A stretch of DNA of 64,000 nt, from contig CAVNZG010000001.1 of the NCBI GenBank assembly GCA_963693315.1, positions 434,001 through 498,000 on the forward strand, given 5' to 3'. The notes below the pieces were generated by a model. That model was not told where the DNA came from and did no database searches. It worked only from the letters and a program-made list of their open reading frames with translations. The DNA is from Diogma glabrata. Taxonomy: Eukaryota > Arthropoda > Insecta > Diptera > Cylindrotomidae. Positions 21,869 to 34,321 of this stretch are shown here, piece after piece. Every line of letters starts with the position of its first letter. The stretch's first letter is position 1. Made by a program: the position numbers and the translations under genes.

Positions 21869-22202
21869 TCTAAATGCCGTTTTGGCAGCTTTCGAATACA
21901 AGTATTTTTGTTTGGGTTTTACTATGGAGAAAGGAACAAATTTGTTGATAGCAAATTGGATGGTTTCTGTAAAGTTTTGAGCAGAAACATTTACATTGTC
22001 AGTGTAAAAACAATGACGGTCGAAAGGGAAACTATGGAAAAAATTTTGAAGACCACTCTTATCCATTTTTGAGTAGTGAAATATTTTACGGGGCTTGGGA
22101 GCTGTAGTTTTAAGTAAATCAGTTTTGATAACTGATGAAATTAAATAATGATCAGAATTTCCAATACTACCTTTCGCGACATCGACACTCGTAGTATCTG
22201 GC
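21869..22202 (-). pseudogene. Non-LTR retrotransposon A: end of endonuclease and linker
   Basis: Reads 'MPDTTSVDVAKGSIGNSDHY' (the SDH motif closing an APE endonuclease), then 'KPRKIFHYSKMDKSGLQNFF' and 'KAAKTAFRNKRRS', where element B cuts in. Its upstream neighbour in the element is 24921-25645 across the hAT insertion: left side ends …LDLYLTT, right side begins at the duplicated Thr-Thr-Met. Downstream continuation is at 2073. Confidence 0.88.
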
Positions 22203-22679
22203 ATTGTGGTTAGGCTTACCACCTTTGAATTTTTCCAAAAGCGTATACATGCATATTTTAAAATAAAATAATTAAAAGAATTTTTTTTACTTATATGTTT
22301 TATTTATTTTATAAGTTAATTGGAAAAATATGGAGGAGCTAAAATGTCACAGCTCTGAGATATCAAGACTTCGGTCTGGGTTAATAATTTTGATATAGTT
22401 TTCGGCAAAAACTTTTATGAGGACATGGTTTTTAGTTTTGAGCAGCGATGTACATATATCAAACATAACTTTTTGTTACTTTTGTTAAAAATACATGTAC
22501 TTTAGTATTTTTTATCTCTGTTTAGATGTGTATTACAAAACTAACACGAAACATCAATACGTTGTCGGAAAATTATAACTGATCATAAATGAACATAATT
22601 TAGTGAAAAGATTATACAATCAGCAAACTACTCAAAAACCTCTCCATTTAGCGTTTCAAGAAAATATTTCAAAATCACA

Positions 22680-23340
22680 AATTCAAATTTCTTTCAAAAT
22701 TCCAAAAATATTGTAAAAATTATATAAATTTAAAAATTCAAACTTTTTTCAAACAAAATTCCAAAAATATTCCAAAAACTATTGCAAATTCAAAGATTAA
22801 AACTTTTTTCAAAAACTCTAAAAATATTGCTTAAATTATTAAATTATAACAAAATCAAAAGTTGTAACTTTTTTCAAAATTATAAAAATTATAATAAAAT
22901 CAAAAATTTTAAATTTTTCAAAATTCTAAAAATATTCCAAAAATTCTTACAAATCAAAAATTGAAACTTTTTTCAAAATTCTAAAAATATGTATAAAATA
23001 TAAAATTTTTTTTTTCAAAATTCTAAAAATCTTCCAAAAATTAGAATAAAATCAAATATTTAAACTTTTTCTAAACTCTAATAATATTCCAAAAATTCTT
23101 TAAAATTCAAAAATTCAAACTTTTTCCATAATTCTAAAAATATTGCAAAAATTATAACAATATCAAAAATTGAAAATTTTTCCAAAATTATAAAAATTAT
23201 AATAAAATCAAAAATTTAAAATTTTTCAAAATTCTAAAAATATTCCATAAATTCTTACAAAATCAAAAATTGAAACTTTTCAAAATTCCAAAAATATTTC
23301 AAAAACTATCACAAACTCAAAAATTTCCATGTTCAATTAT
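22680..23340. repeat. Degenerate AT-rich tandem repeat inside the hAT
   Basis: About ten imperfect copies of a 60-70-base unit built on 'aaaattctaaaaatattcca' and 'aaattcaaactttttt'. Short sub-motifs are shuffled, so the unit is not crisp. Confidence 0.75.
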
Positions 23341-23389
23341 ATTTATTTACGTAAGCAAACAGTTAAATTTTTTTTCCAAAAAATTATCT

Positions 23390-23870
23390 AAAAAAATAAA
23401 TGAAATCATATTTTTGACATACTTGACAATATTTTTTTGAAAAACTTATAATGCAATAAAATTCTCAAATATAATTTTATGTTCATTATACATTTCATTT
23501 CATACAAATAACTAATTTTATTTTTTCCTAAAAAAATAAATGAAAATCGTTCTTTTGACACACTTGACATTATTTTTTTGACTAACTTATAATTCTCAAT
23601 AATAATAATAAAATTTCATGTCGTACAAATAATTAATTTTCTTTTTCCAAAAATTTGGGTAATAAAATAAATAAAAATCTTTCTTTTGACACACTTTACA
23701 ACATTTTTTTGACAAACTTATAATGCCATAATTCTCAATAATAATAATAAAAGTTCATATCATACAAATAATATATTTTATTTTTTTACAAAAAATTGGG
23801 TAAACAAATAAATAAAAATCTTTCTTCTGACAAAAATCTTTTTTTGACAAACTTATAATGCAATTATTTA
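23390..23870. repeat. About 120-bp tandem repeats inside the hAT
   Basis: Four imperfect units share 'aataaataaaaatctttctt', 'ttgacacacttgacaatatt' and 'acaaacttataatgca'. The unit differs from the adjacent 22680-23340 array. The array ends near 23870. Confidence 0.7.
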
Positions 23871-24439
23871 GATTTTGGTCTCACATACCAATTCCGACAA
23901 TCAAGATTTCTCCAAATTCAATGTTCCTACTCGTAATCACTTAAAATTAAAGTTTTTAAAGCAAAAAATTGCAAATTTCCTTGATTTGAGACACTTGATG
24001 ATTTTTTTGACACACTTCCGGTACAGTTGTCGAACACATAGTCCTTTCGGCTCTTTCCATTGAGTAAACCTATTTTTAGAAAAAAAAATTTTGAAATCCA
24101 TCCAGCGGTTTTCTAGATTTCGTAGGTTGTGACGGCCGGTCGGCAGACAGACATACATTTTTTTGTTTTGCTTTTTTAGAATCAGTAGGTCCTAAAACGT
24201 CGAGAAATGCCATAAAAAGTGGGGTAAGAATTTCACTTTTGGCTCATGAATGCAATACTTAGGTCTTTCAGACCGAAGTAAAACGATAACAATATAAACA
24301 AAATAAATATATTAAAAAAATGTCTTACTTTAATTGACGAAATAACATATAATAACATAGTTAAAAATTTTATAAATAGTAACCAGATGAACCAAATTTT
24401 TAATGTAAGCTTTAATTTTGTATTTTTGGTTCGATTTTG

Positions 24440-24665
24440 CTGCTTCGATCAATTTTTTGTTAGACTTATCGTTTTTCTTAATAAAATTTGCAAATTCAGT
24501 GCAACTCATCTGTAATTGAAATGCTTGAATAATTCTGATTTCACCATATCGGTATGAAGCCTTTTGATTTGTAAGTTCATATATTTCCCCATCACGCTAA
24601 AAATGCGTTCAACAAAACAATTAAAATTATTCACTGGCCTGCAAACACAAATTTGCAAATTTTAA
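24440..24665 (-). pseudogene. hAT transposase C-terminal dimerisation domain remnant
   Basis: The minus strand at about 24613-24587 reads 'NCFVERIFSVMG', and then 'YMNLQIKRLHTDMVKSEL' follows after an indel. 'S-N-x-x-V-E-R-x-F-S' and the helix after it are the signature of the hAT C-terminal dimerisation domain. Nothing of the catalytic DDE part can be read. Confidence 0.7.
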
Positions 24666-24920
24666 GTCATTCAAGTGCGTTTGTGTTGATTTTAAAATAT
24701 TCAGTCCACTTTTTTCTGCAATTCATTACAGTTAATAAGGGAAAAATTCATTTAGGATACGTATTTATGAAAATAACTGAATTTAACTATTTATAACCAA
24801 AAAAGCGTATATTTTCGAATATTTTCAAAAAACGTACGTATAGCGTATTCACAAATATTTTTGATAAAAAAAACGTATTATACGCTCCAAAAACGTATAG
24901 GTGGCAAGCCTAATTGTGGT

Positions 24921-25645
24921 AAGATAGAGATCTAAAAGAAAACTATTATCACCGCCATTACGGGGAGCGAAAGTCGGGTTTTTAACAATTTGGAATAGGC
25001 CCTGAGACGCGGCAAAAATTTCTGCCAGTTTTCCACTATTGTCAACATCGTCGGTCGATTTGGAGAATTCCAACCATGATTTGTTGTGGACGTTGAAGTC
25101 ACCGGTAACGATAACTTCACAATTAGGGGACTTTGCTCTAGTCTCGTCCACAATTTTTGTTAGTGAATTATAAAAGTTTGGGTTACGTTTGTTGGGGGAC
25201 CGGTATAAAGCTATTGTAAAAAAAGTAATTTCGGGAAGACAAATCTTTAAAACCATTGTATTGAAGCCATCACCGTGTAGTTCAAAATTTGGAAAGCGTG
25301 TATACGCAACACTCTCATGAATGAATGCGCAAACGCCATGATGGAGTTTGAAAGCTGATTCGAGCCTATATTTTGGAATTAAGCGATTCTATAAAGAGAG
25401 AATTTCCAGAAACTTGTGTTTCTGTAAGGAATAGAATGTTCGGTTTGTCGTGCTCAAGATGATGTTGCGTTCAGTGAACGTTAGCGTTCAATCCGCAGAT
25501 GTTTTGAACATGTATTTTAACATTTTTTATTGATTCATATATGTCTTGTCCCTGCAAATTCCGTGGACGTGCCGCTCTATAGGCGGGTGGATTGCGCAAA
25601 TTTGCTTTACCACTTGCAGACTTATTTTTTTTCGGTTGTCCTGCC
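24921..25645 (-). pseudogene. Non-LTR retrotransposon A: N-terminus and endonuclease
   Basis: From ATG near 25645 the minus strand reads 'AGQPKKNKSASGKANLRNPP' and 'VKIHVQNICGLNANV', the start of an APE-type endonuclease; then 'NILFLTETQVSGN', 'FTIALYRSPNKRNPNFYNSL', 'CEVIVTGDFNVHNKSWLEF' and 'GGDNSFLLDLYLTT'. These are the N, ET, YRSP and GDFN blocks in the right order. Frame breaks lie around 25470 and 25260-25400. It stops at the 8-bp hAT duplication and continues at 22202. Confidence 0.87.
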
Positions 25646-26200
25646 ATATATATACATCAAAAGGTTTATTTTAATTTTTTTATGTTTTATTTTAAAATGC
25701 ATAACTAAGTAAAAAATCTTATCATACAATAAAATATGACATATGCCAATATTTCATGATAAGATGAAGAAATAATAACAAAATAATAAGTGAAAAACAA
25801 ATTGTGAGAAATTTGCAGAAAACAAAACAAAACTAATTGCCAATAATCCAGCTGATGAAGCGCACCCCAGACGCACCACCCACCACCTCAATCGAGGCAC
25901 AAAGCCCACACAGAATTATGTGTTAGTCTGATTCCTCGGAAGAGCTAACGAGCGGTACCACTACGGAACGCAGCCCAGCTAAGACTGGGAGTGCTACCGT
26001 TGACTAATTAAAGTTCGTCGGTAAGCACCCTAAGATATCGTCTTGGCTAATGATATCTCCTGCCATTGCCAGTGGTATGTAATATCTCACGCTGACTTAT
26101 ATGTCAATGGCAGGGACTGGAGTACGCAGGGTAGTCAGACCCGTAGATCAACATTGATCATAATCGATCAACATCGATCCCTCCTGCGGAGATGGTTTTG
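25646..26200 (-). other. Probable 5' untranslated region of element A
   Basis: Directly upstream of the element A start codon. 25850-26200 is clearly less AT-rich than its surroundings, which would suit a retrotransposon 5' UTR with internal promoter. No second copy is in the window to set the true 5' end, so the limit at about 26200 is only the composition change. Confidence 0.4.
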
Positions 26201-26316
26201 ATTATAATATGATTATGTTTTCTGAAATTTGACAAATTTGTTGTATTTTTATTGGGATTAGCGCCTAAATCTATATGTTTTATTAATAAACAAATTTAAT
26301 TAATTGTAATTAAATA

Positions 26317-26878
26317 ATCATATATAATATCACGAGTCGTCAAATAATAGTCGATTATTTTTCATAATCATTATTACGAATGTCATTTGAGGTCCCGAGT
26401 GCGCGTAGCGCACGAGGGAAATTTTTAACCTCAAATGGCATGAGTGGTAATGTTGAAAAATAATCGACTAATAATTTGGTGACGAGTTGTATTTAGCAGA
26501 CAATTTAACGAACAGAAATAGTAACATTATTTCATACAACATAATCATACATAGTAAAATATTATTTCATCTTAGTAGGCGCATAAATGTTATAAATTTG
26601 TAATTTATTTTTGAAAAATAAACATAAACATGCAATCATTTATGAATGAAAACGGACATTTTTACTATTTGCAAATTGCGTTTTCACATAATTTTGTATG
26701 TGAATTTTTGTTTTAAATTAATATATTAAGTAGGCGGAAAATATTCGAAAATATTCGCTGTTCCTTCCTACCAGAAAAAAATAATCGAAACAAATCGTTT
26801 TGATTTGCTAAAAAATAGTAAATGAAGCGTTTTTATTGGACCTTATTGAAACTTTATTTAGAGAGTTGAATTGTCGGT
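26317..26878. repeat. Hairpin-rich repeat, copy 1
   Basis: Direct repeat of 27480-28322. It opens with an imperfect palindrome of about 200 bp (outer words 'cacgagtcgtcaaataatag' and 'aatttggtgacgagt') centred on the GC-rich hairpin 'gtgcgcgtagcgcac' within 'cgag…cgagg'. The rest is AT-rich ending 'ttattgaaactttatt'. No coding capacity. Probably a non-autonomous DNA element; family unknown. Confidence 0.75.
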
Positions 26879-26884
26879 TGTAAT

Positions 26885-27105
26885 ACCACGAGTCATTGAA
26901 ATTTTTTCGAAAATTTTTTGATTTTACGAATTAAATTATTTAGCAACACTGCGAATCAAAGCGCACAATAAACCACGAGTCCGAAGGACGAGTGGTTTAA
27001 GTAGTGGTTTGATTGAGCAGTGTTGCTTAAAAATAATTTAATGAGTAAAATTGAAAAATTTTAGACAAAAATTTCAATGAAGAGTGGTATTTAATGAGAT
27101 AATTT
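26885..27105. repeat. Imperfect palindrome centred on a CGAG hairpin
   Basis: Outer arms 'taccacgagtcattgaaatt' and 'aatttcaatgaagagtggta', inner 'agcaacactgc'/'gcagtgttgct'. The centre 'ccacgagtccgaaggacgag' mirrors the layout of the neighbouring repeat's centre with different stem bases. Confidence 0.7.
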
Positions 27106-27114
27106 TTTTTAAAT

Positions 27115-27330
27115 TATAATTTTATTTAAAAGATAATAATTATTAGTTTCTAAATAAAGTTTTTTCTACAAATTATTCAGCTTATAAAAAATTATGTAAA
27201 ATTGCAAATAATAAAAATGTCCGTTTTCATTCATAAATGATTGCTTGTTTATGTTTATTTGTCAAACATAAATTACAAATTTATAGCATTTATGCGCCTA
27301 CTAAGATAAAATTATATTTCATTTTGTTAG
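27115..27330. repeat. Inverted partial copy of the hairpin-rich repeat
   Basis: Carries 'gtccgttttcattcataaat' and 'gcatttatgcgcctactaag' as reverse complement of 26570-26660 and 27740-27830. Confidence 0.7.
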
Positions 27331-27902
27331 AAAAAAATATGACAACAAAGAATTTTCATAACGACAAAGCAAAATTATCGACGACAAGAAGAATTGCCGA
27401 CAGCAAAAACAAAGCCTACTGTTTGAATACCATAGTTTGTATGAATCAAAAATAAAATATCTGACAGCAAAAAAAAATTATCATATATAATATCACGAGT
27501 CGTCAAATAATAGTCGATTATTTTTCATAATCATTATTACGAATGTCATTTGAGGTCCCGAGTGCGCGTAGCGCACGAGGGAAATTTTTGACCTCAAATG
27601 GCATGAGTGGTAATGTTGAAAAATAATCGACTAATAATTTGATGACGAGTGGTATTTAGCAGACAATTTAACGAACAGAAATAGTAACATTATTTCAAAC
27701 AACATAATCCTTTGTTGTCAAACAAAATTAAATATTATTTCTTCTTAGTAGGCGCATAAATGTTATAAATTTGTAATTTATTTTTGATAAATAAACATAA
27801 ACATGCAATCATTTATGAATGAAAACGGACATTTTTACTATTTGCAAATTGCATTTTCACATAATTTTGTATGTGCATATTTGTTTTAAATTAATATATT
27901 AA

Positions 27903-28161
27903 TTTAAAATATTAATATATTAATTTAATATATTAATATATTAATTAATATATTTATTTAATTCATAAAATGTTAGTATGCCATTTTTTCAATCAAAATT
28001 TAAAGAATGAATATTTGTTTTTATTTAGATTTAGTCATATTTTTTGTACCGATGATGAATATTTAATATTCGAAACGCGTCATAAATAAATATACTTACT
28101 AAAAAGATTGTTTGGTGATTCAATTTAACAATAATTTATTAATTTAAATTATTGATTTCAT
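27903..28161 (+). mobile_element. 259-bp insertion bearing a hammerhead-like motif
   Basis: Copy 1 of the surrounding repeat lacks it and has 'ttaatatattaa' once; copy 2 has this 12-mer on both sides (27891-27902 and 28162-28173), consistent with a target duplication, although the 12-mer is palindromic and AT-only. Content looks like the terminal repeat of a Penelope-like element: AT-rich leader, hammerhead-like core at 28049-28081, then a short tail. No ORF. Confidence 0.55.
28049..28081 (+). ncRNA. Hammerhead-ribozyme-like motif, minimal stem III
   Basis: CCGATGA (C for U in the consensus CUGANGA), a stem-loop GAATAT-TTA-ATATTC, GAAAC, then GCGTC giving the palindromic 'acgcgt' and a GUC cleavage triplet. 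This is the layout described for hammerheads in Penelope-like elements, where stem III is very short and is proposed to work as a dimer. Stem I pairing is weak by eye and one core base deviates, so activity is doubtful. Confidence 0.45.
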
Positions 28162-28322
28162 TTAATATATTAAGTAGGCGGAAAATATTCGAAAATATTC
28201 GCTGTTCCTTCCTAACAGAAAAAAATAATCGAAACAAATCGTTTTGATTTGCTAAAAAATAGTAAATGAAGCGTTTTGATTGGACCTTATTGAAACTTTA
28301 TTTTTTGAGTTGAATTGTCAAA

Positions 28323-29900
28323 TTAATTCAATTGTAGTTAAAATCAATTTTCGATAATCTTACGTTTAGTATTCATTTTTCTAATATATGCAAGTGACAA
28401 GCAAAATTTTCTGTTTTTATATATTTAAAAAAAAATGGAACAATCTTTAAGATATTATTTTTGTCGTACAATCTAAAATATTGTCGTTCAGATAAAAACT
28501 GTCACCTCCGCTCTACCAATTAGATGCGAAATTTTTTATGTCTGAAAGACAATTCTTTTACATGTATTGCCCTTATAGGTAGATTTTTTGGAAATTCATA
28601 AATTCTTAGCATCACTATGTCTGAATTCGTAGGACAGGAAAGAATATTATTATTCCGTAACATCCTCAGTCACTTGGGTAGTTATTATATCAATGTGAAA
28701 TTAACTTATGCAACTTAATGTTTTATTAAGGTTATTTTTGAGGAGAGAGTAATCAAACTGAAGCAACTTTGTGTATCCTTCGTATTTTTTCAATTTCGTT
28801 TCTCTTTATTCGTATTATTTAAAAATTGTGAACCCTTTCGAATTGACTGAGACAACTGATTTTCGCAGCTTGGTTCGTCGGATCGATCTGCCGGATTTGG
28901 TCTGATCCGCCAATCCCACTAAGGTAAACTTGTTCACTTTAACGATCCGCAGCTCAAGTACATCGTCGGACCAGATCCTTGTGTTAATGGCATAAAATCC
29001 GTCTTAAATTGACAGATTTTTGATACGCGGACCAGGTTTGTCATAAATTAAATTGATCGAATTTTTCGTTCGCGGACCACGGATTTGACGAAAAAGTGTA
29101 GTTTACAATTTGTTTCTCATTAATTTTAATTTCTTGCTCAATATCAAACCTACGCAATTTAAAATGTCGGAAACAAGAAAATATAATGCTGCTGTGTCAG
29201 AGTTATTAGTTTACTATATAGTTGTAAAACAAAACAAAGTCATGAACAAAAAAATGGCTAAATAGTAAAGGGCTAAATAGTAAAGTTGTTTTATTATTTT
29301 AGGATAAGAAATTATTATTAGGTAATTAAAATTTTAGAGGCTGATTTTTGAAAATTTATGAATATTTGTAAATTAATATGAAGAGACTATAAGAAATGAG
29401 CTTAGGTGCATTTTTAGGGTTCCGTTTTTTATTGGTGAGAGTAAAACGAGTTTTTCACATTATATCGATTATCTCGTAAACTATAAATGCTATGGACTTG
29501 AAATTTGAGGTGCGTAAAAAACTAATCTGTCCACATGAAATGACGGATACAAATAAAACTAAAGTGGTTTTCGTTTGGTTTACAGGGCTACGATGTGAGA
29601 CCTTTGAGAAAATAAATATTTTTATAGATTCAAGTAGGGAATCATATAAAAGGGCTTCATTTCAGTATTCCTTAAAAATTTATTTTGGAATTTTACACCT
29701 CACCATTTTTTGTATAATATTGAATAATGACGTTTTTTCGTGTTTTCTTACCTCGAACCTATCTGATCGAAAATTTTCAAATGTATTTGGAATGATAGAA
29801 AAATTAGTACGTTTTTAATAAAAAATATATAAAAGTATCATATTCTCATAATTAAATTTATTAAGGGGGTGGAAATAATGAGGGGTAAAAACACTATTTA
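28323..29900. other. AT-rich DNA without recognisable feature
   Basis: No supported gene. A less AT-rich patch at 28850-29100 ('ttcgtcggatcgatctgccg') may be an old repeat. An open frame at 29492-29818 (108 codons) has no recognisable motif. Confidence 0.5.
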
Positions 29901-29907
29901 AAATGTG

Positions 29908-30303
29908 GTCAAGTGGGGTGTCATTTGAAAGAGCACTTAATATAGAAAACAAAGCATTTGCAGAATTTTGCGATGCCCAGTTTTTGAGATATAGTAAAAA
30001 AAGTGCGACTTTCAGACCGTCCCCCCCTCCTACGTTTCGACACTGATTGACAGAAAAAATTGTAAAAATTCACCGAGTTATGAAATTTGCTAAATTTTGT
30101 ATGAAAACTATAGCGAAGTCTCCAATAATTATATTTCTGTGTGTATAGAGGACCGAGGTAGAGGGGGTAGAACCTTTTTTGACCCAAGCGAGTGGGGTGT
30201 CATTTGAAAGAACATCTAATTTGGAATTCGTTGCAATTTTTTTTTGAATTTTGCGGTGCCCAGTTTTCGAGTTATTGTCAAAAAAGTGCAAAATTCAGAC
30301 CCG
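29908..30303. repeat. Diverged tandem duplication, about 283-bp period
   Basis: 'gtggggtgtcatttgaaaga' occurs at about 29916 and 30193, each followed about 60 bases later by 'gtgcccagttttcgag' or a close variant and 'aaaaaagtgc'. No coding capacity seen. Confidence 0.7.
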
Positions 30304-32219
<1,916 letters not shown>

Positions 32220-32291
32220 ATTTTTTCTTTTGTATTTCCTCAATTAAAACCCCGTTTTCAATTTATATTAATACTTGTTATTTAATTGATC

Positions 32292-32320
32292 AATATATTT
32301 CAGGCTAGGCCCATCTTCAG
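32292..32320 (-). ncRNA. Hammerhead-like core in Penelope element 1, 3' arm
   Basis: Minus strand: CTGAAGA (fits CUGANGA), T, stem GGGC-CTA-GCCT, GAAA, then the palindromic 'atatat' as a possible minimal stem III with an AUU cleavage triplet. It is in sense with the element's coding strand. The twin at 32896-32924 is its inverted copy. Confidence 0.4.
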
Positions 32321-32492
32321 GATCATTATAAAAATAACAGTTATATCAAAATTGAAATAAAATAATTAAATGACATTTATATAAAACAAAGTTTGATATA
32401 TAAACTATGTGTAAGATAACTATGTTAAAATTAACTTAGAAAATGGTTGTCAAGTGGAATTTTTTGAAAATTAACGTTACTTTAAAATTTTA

Positions 32493-32880
32493 AGAAAATC
32501 GAATTAAATTATAATAGTTATTCGAAAAATCTTTTTTGTCACTTTTAAAGTTGCAAGTTTTTTCTTCATTGTTTATAATTTGGCATACCTCATGTATTTG
32601 TAATTTAGTTTTATTTTTTTCTTTAACCAAAATTTGAACATCATCGAATTTAAATTGATGTTTATTTTCAATACAATGTTTAGCAAGTGCAGAACAATTA
32701 TTGTTAACAATAGTCCTTTTAGAATCATAATGATGTTGGTCCATACGAACACCTAATTTCTGTATTGTTTCCCCAATATAAGTTGTTTCACAATTATCAC
32801 AATCAACTTTATAAACAACACCACTCTGTTGTTCTTTAGAAAGTTTTGCTTTTGAGTTGGTAAAATTATAATGATGATGT
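32493..32880 (-). pseudogene. Penelope-like element GIY-YIG endonuclease, C-terminal part
   Basis: Reads 'QQSGVVYKVDCDNCETTYIG' then 'ETIQKLGVRMDQHHYDSK' and 'SALAKHCIENKHQFKFDDVQ', ending at a stop near 32490. VVYK…YIGET with the Cys-x-x-Cys insert is the GIY-YIG nuclease of Penelope-like retroelements, which nicks the target to prime reverse transcription. The catalytic Arg in 'VRMDQH' is present. The reverse transcriptase part is missing; the open frame upstream of 32880 is only inverted terminal repeat. The surviving stretch is unbroken. Confidence 0.87.
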
Positions 32881-32895
32881 TTTTTTATAATGATC

Positions 32896-32924
32896 CTGAA
32901 GATGGGCCTAGCCTGAAATATATT
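32896..32924 (+). ncRNA. Hammerhead-like core in Penelope element 1, inverted arm
   Basis: Inverted twin of 32292-32320: CTGAAGA, GGGC-CTA-GCCT stem, GAAAT. It would be antisense to the element's own transcript but sense to CadN transcription. Confidence 0.35.
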
Positions 32925-33246
32925 GATCAATTAAATAACAAGTATTGATATAAATTGAAAACGGGGTTTCAATTGAGGAAATACAAAAGAAAAAATTAAT
33001 AAATATACTCCCGGCGAAACAAACTTACAATAAGAATTTGATTATTCAATCCACCACCACCCCTAATACTATAGAATATTTGTAATCCAACAAATTGTTT
33101 TTTAGTTCGACTTTTCTGTAGTTCATTTGTAATACTGTAGTTCACTTCTATAAAAAAAATCATCAAAATTAATAATTATACAAGTTATGCACATTGTCAA
33201 GTTTTATTCATGGAAACATAAAAATAATAAACATTTAAATTTCTAG

Positions 33247-34266
33247 CTGACAATTCGTGTAACCGATGTAAATGATAACGCACCAAAATTTGAACTCCCG
33301 GACTATCAAGCGCATAATGTTGATGAAGATATACCACTTGGTACTAGCATATTAAAAGTAAAAGCAATGGATGCTGATTCTGGTGCCAATGCTGAAATTG
33401 AGTATTTAGTATCCGATGATCATTTTGCTGTTGATTCTAGTGGAATTATTGTTAATAACAAACAATTAGATGCTGATAACAACAATGCTTACTATGAATT
33501 TGTGGTAACTGCTAAAGATAAAGGCGAACCGTCCAAAACTGGAACTGCTACGGTAAGAGTTTATACAAAAAATAAAAATGACGAAGAACCTAAATTCTCG
33601 CAACAAGTGTATACGCCAAATGTTGATGAAAATGCAGGTCCTAATACATTAGTAACAACAGTGGTAGCGTCTGATAAAGATGGCGACAACGTAAGGTTTG
33701 GATTTGTAGGTGGTGGTACAAGTAGCGGGCAGTTTGTTATTGAAGAAATTACGGGTGTAATTCGGTTACATAGCAAACCTATATCGCTAGATCGTGACAA
33801 ATATGAATTAAATGTAACTGCTATGGACGATGGTTCTTGTTGTGTAAATGGTGATGCCACAATTCATACATCAACTGCTGTTGTTGTTGTTTTTATAACT
33901 GACGTAAATGACAACAAACCTGTTTTTAAAGATTGTGGTACCTATTATCCTAAAGTTGAGGAAGGAGCGCCAAATGGAAGTCCAGTTATTAAAGTTCAGG
34001 CAACTGATGAAGATAAAGGCGTAAACGGTCAAGTTAAATATTCAATTGTGCAGCAACCGAATCAAAAAGGAACCAAGTTTACGGTTGACGAAGAAACTGG
34101 GGAAGTTTCAACCAATAAAGTATTTGATCGTGAAGGTGATGATGGTAAATTTGTATCAGTGACAGTCAAAGCAACTGACCAAGGTGAACCAAGTTTAGAA
34201 GGAGTTTGTTCATTTACTGTTGAGATAACAGATGTCAATGACAACCCACCACTGTTTGACAGACAG
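33247..34266 (+). CDS. CadN: Neural cadherin internal exon, three extracellular cadherin repeats
   Basis: A 1020-base exon, phase 0 at both ends, between acceptor 'aaatttctag' and donor 'cag|gtatgt'. It encodes 340 residues of a classical cadherin ectodomain: the end of one repeat ('VTDVNDNAPKF'), three full repeats and the start of the next ('DVNDNPPLFDRQ'). Calcium-binding motifs are all there: DVNDN, 'AMDADSG', 'ASDKDGD', 'ATDEDKG', 'FDREGD'. 'DNVRFGFVGGGTSSGQFVIE' and 'MDDGSCCVNGD' are wording I know from insect N-cadherin (CadN), a homophilic adhesion protein guiding axons. No frame damage. Only 340 of the roughly 3000 residues are in this window. Confidence 0.93.
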
Positions 34267-34321
34267 GTATGTTCTTTAAAAAAGTAATAAAAAAATTTTT
34301 TGATTAAAATAATCGATTTAG
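34267..34321 (+). other. CadN: CadN short intron, 55 bases
   Basis: GTATGT…ATTTAG between two in-phase cadherin exons. It is tiny compared with the flanking introns. Confidence 0.9.

Larger units (their letters stand above)
22211..24912 (-). mobile_element. hAT-superfamily DNA transposon, 2.7 kb, decayed
   Basis: Terminal inverted repeats 'taggcttaccacc' and 'ggtggcaagccta' (one mismatch) are flanked by a perfect 8-bp duplication ATTGTGGT (22203-22210 and 24913-24920). Both the 8-bp duplication and the TAGG-type ends are hAT traits. It interrupts the endonuclease of element A in frame. The interior is extremely AT-rich tandem-like sequence with one transposase remnant near the right end. Confidence 0.9.
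27480..28322. repeat. Hairpin-rich repeat, copy 2, with a 259-bp insertion
   Basis: About 95 percent like copy 1 from 'catatataatatcacgagtc' to 'ttattgaaactttatt'; the extra length is the insertion 27903-28161. Confidence 0.78.
32225..33003 (-). mobile_element. Penelope-like element 1, truncated, inverted terminal repeats
   Basis: About 110-base arms (32225-32335 and 32885-33003) are reverse complements sharing 'cctgaagatgggcctagcct' and 'gaaaacggggtt'. Between them the minus strand codes for a GIY-YIG endonuclease end. Inverted rather than direct terminal repeats with a truncated 5' part are common in Penelope-like elements. The right arm ends 243 bases before the CadN splice acceptor. Confidence 0.85.

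Noticed and set aside
26980..27010. 'cgagtccgaaggacgag' as a hammerhead stem II
   Set aside because: It recalls hammerhead constructs, but neither the CUGANGA core nor the GAAA strand is present; it is the centre of a palindrome.
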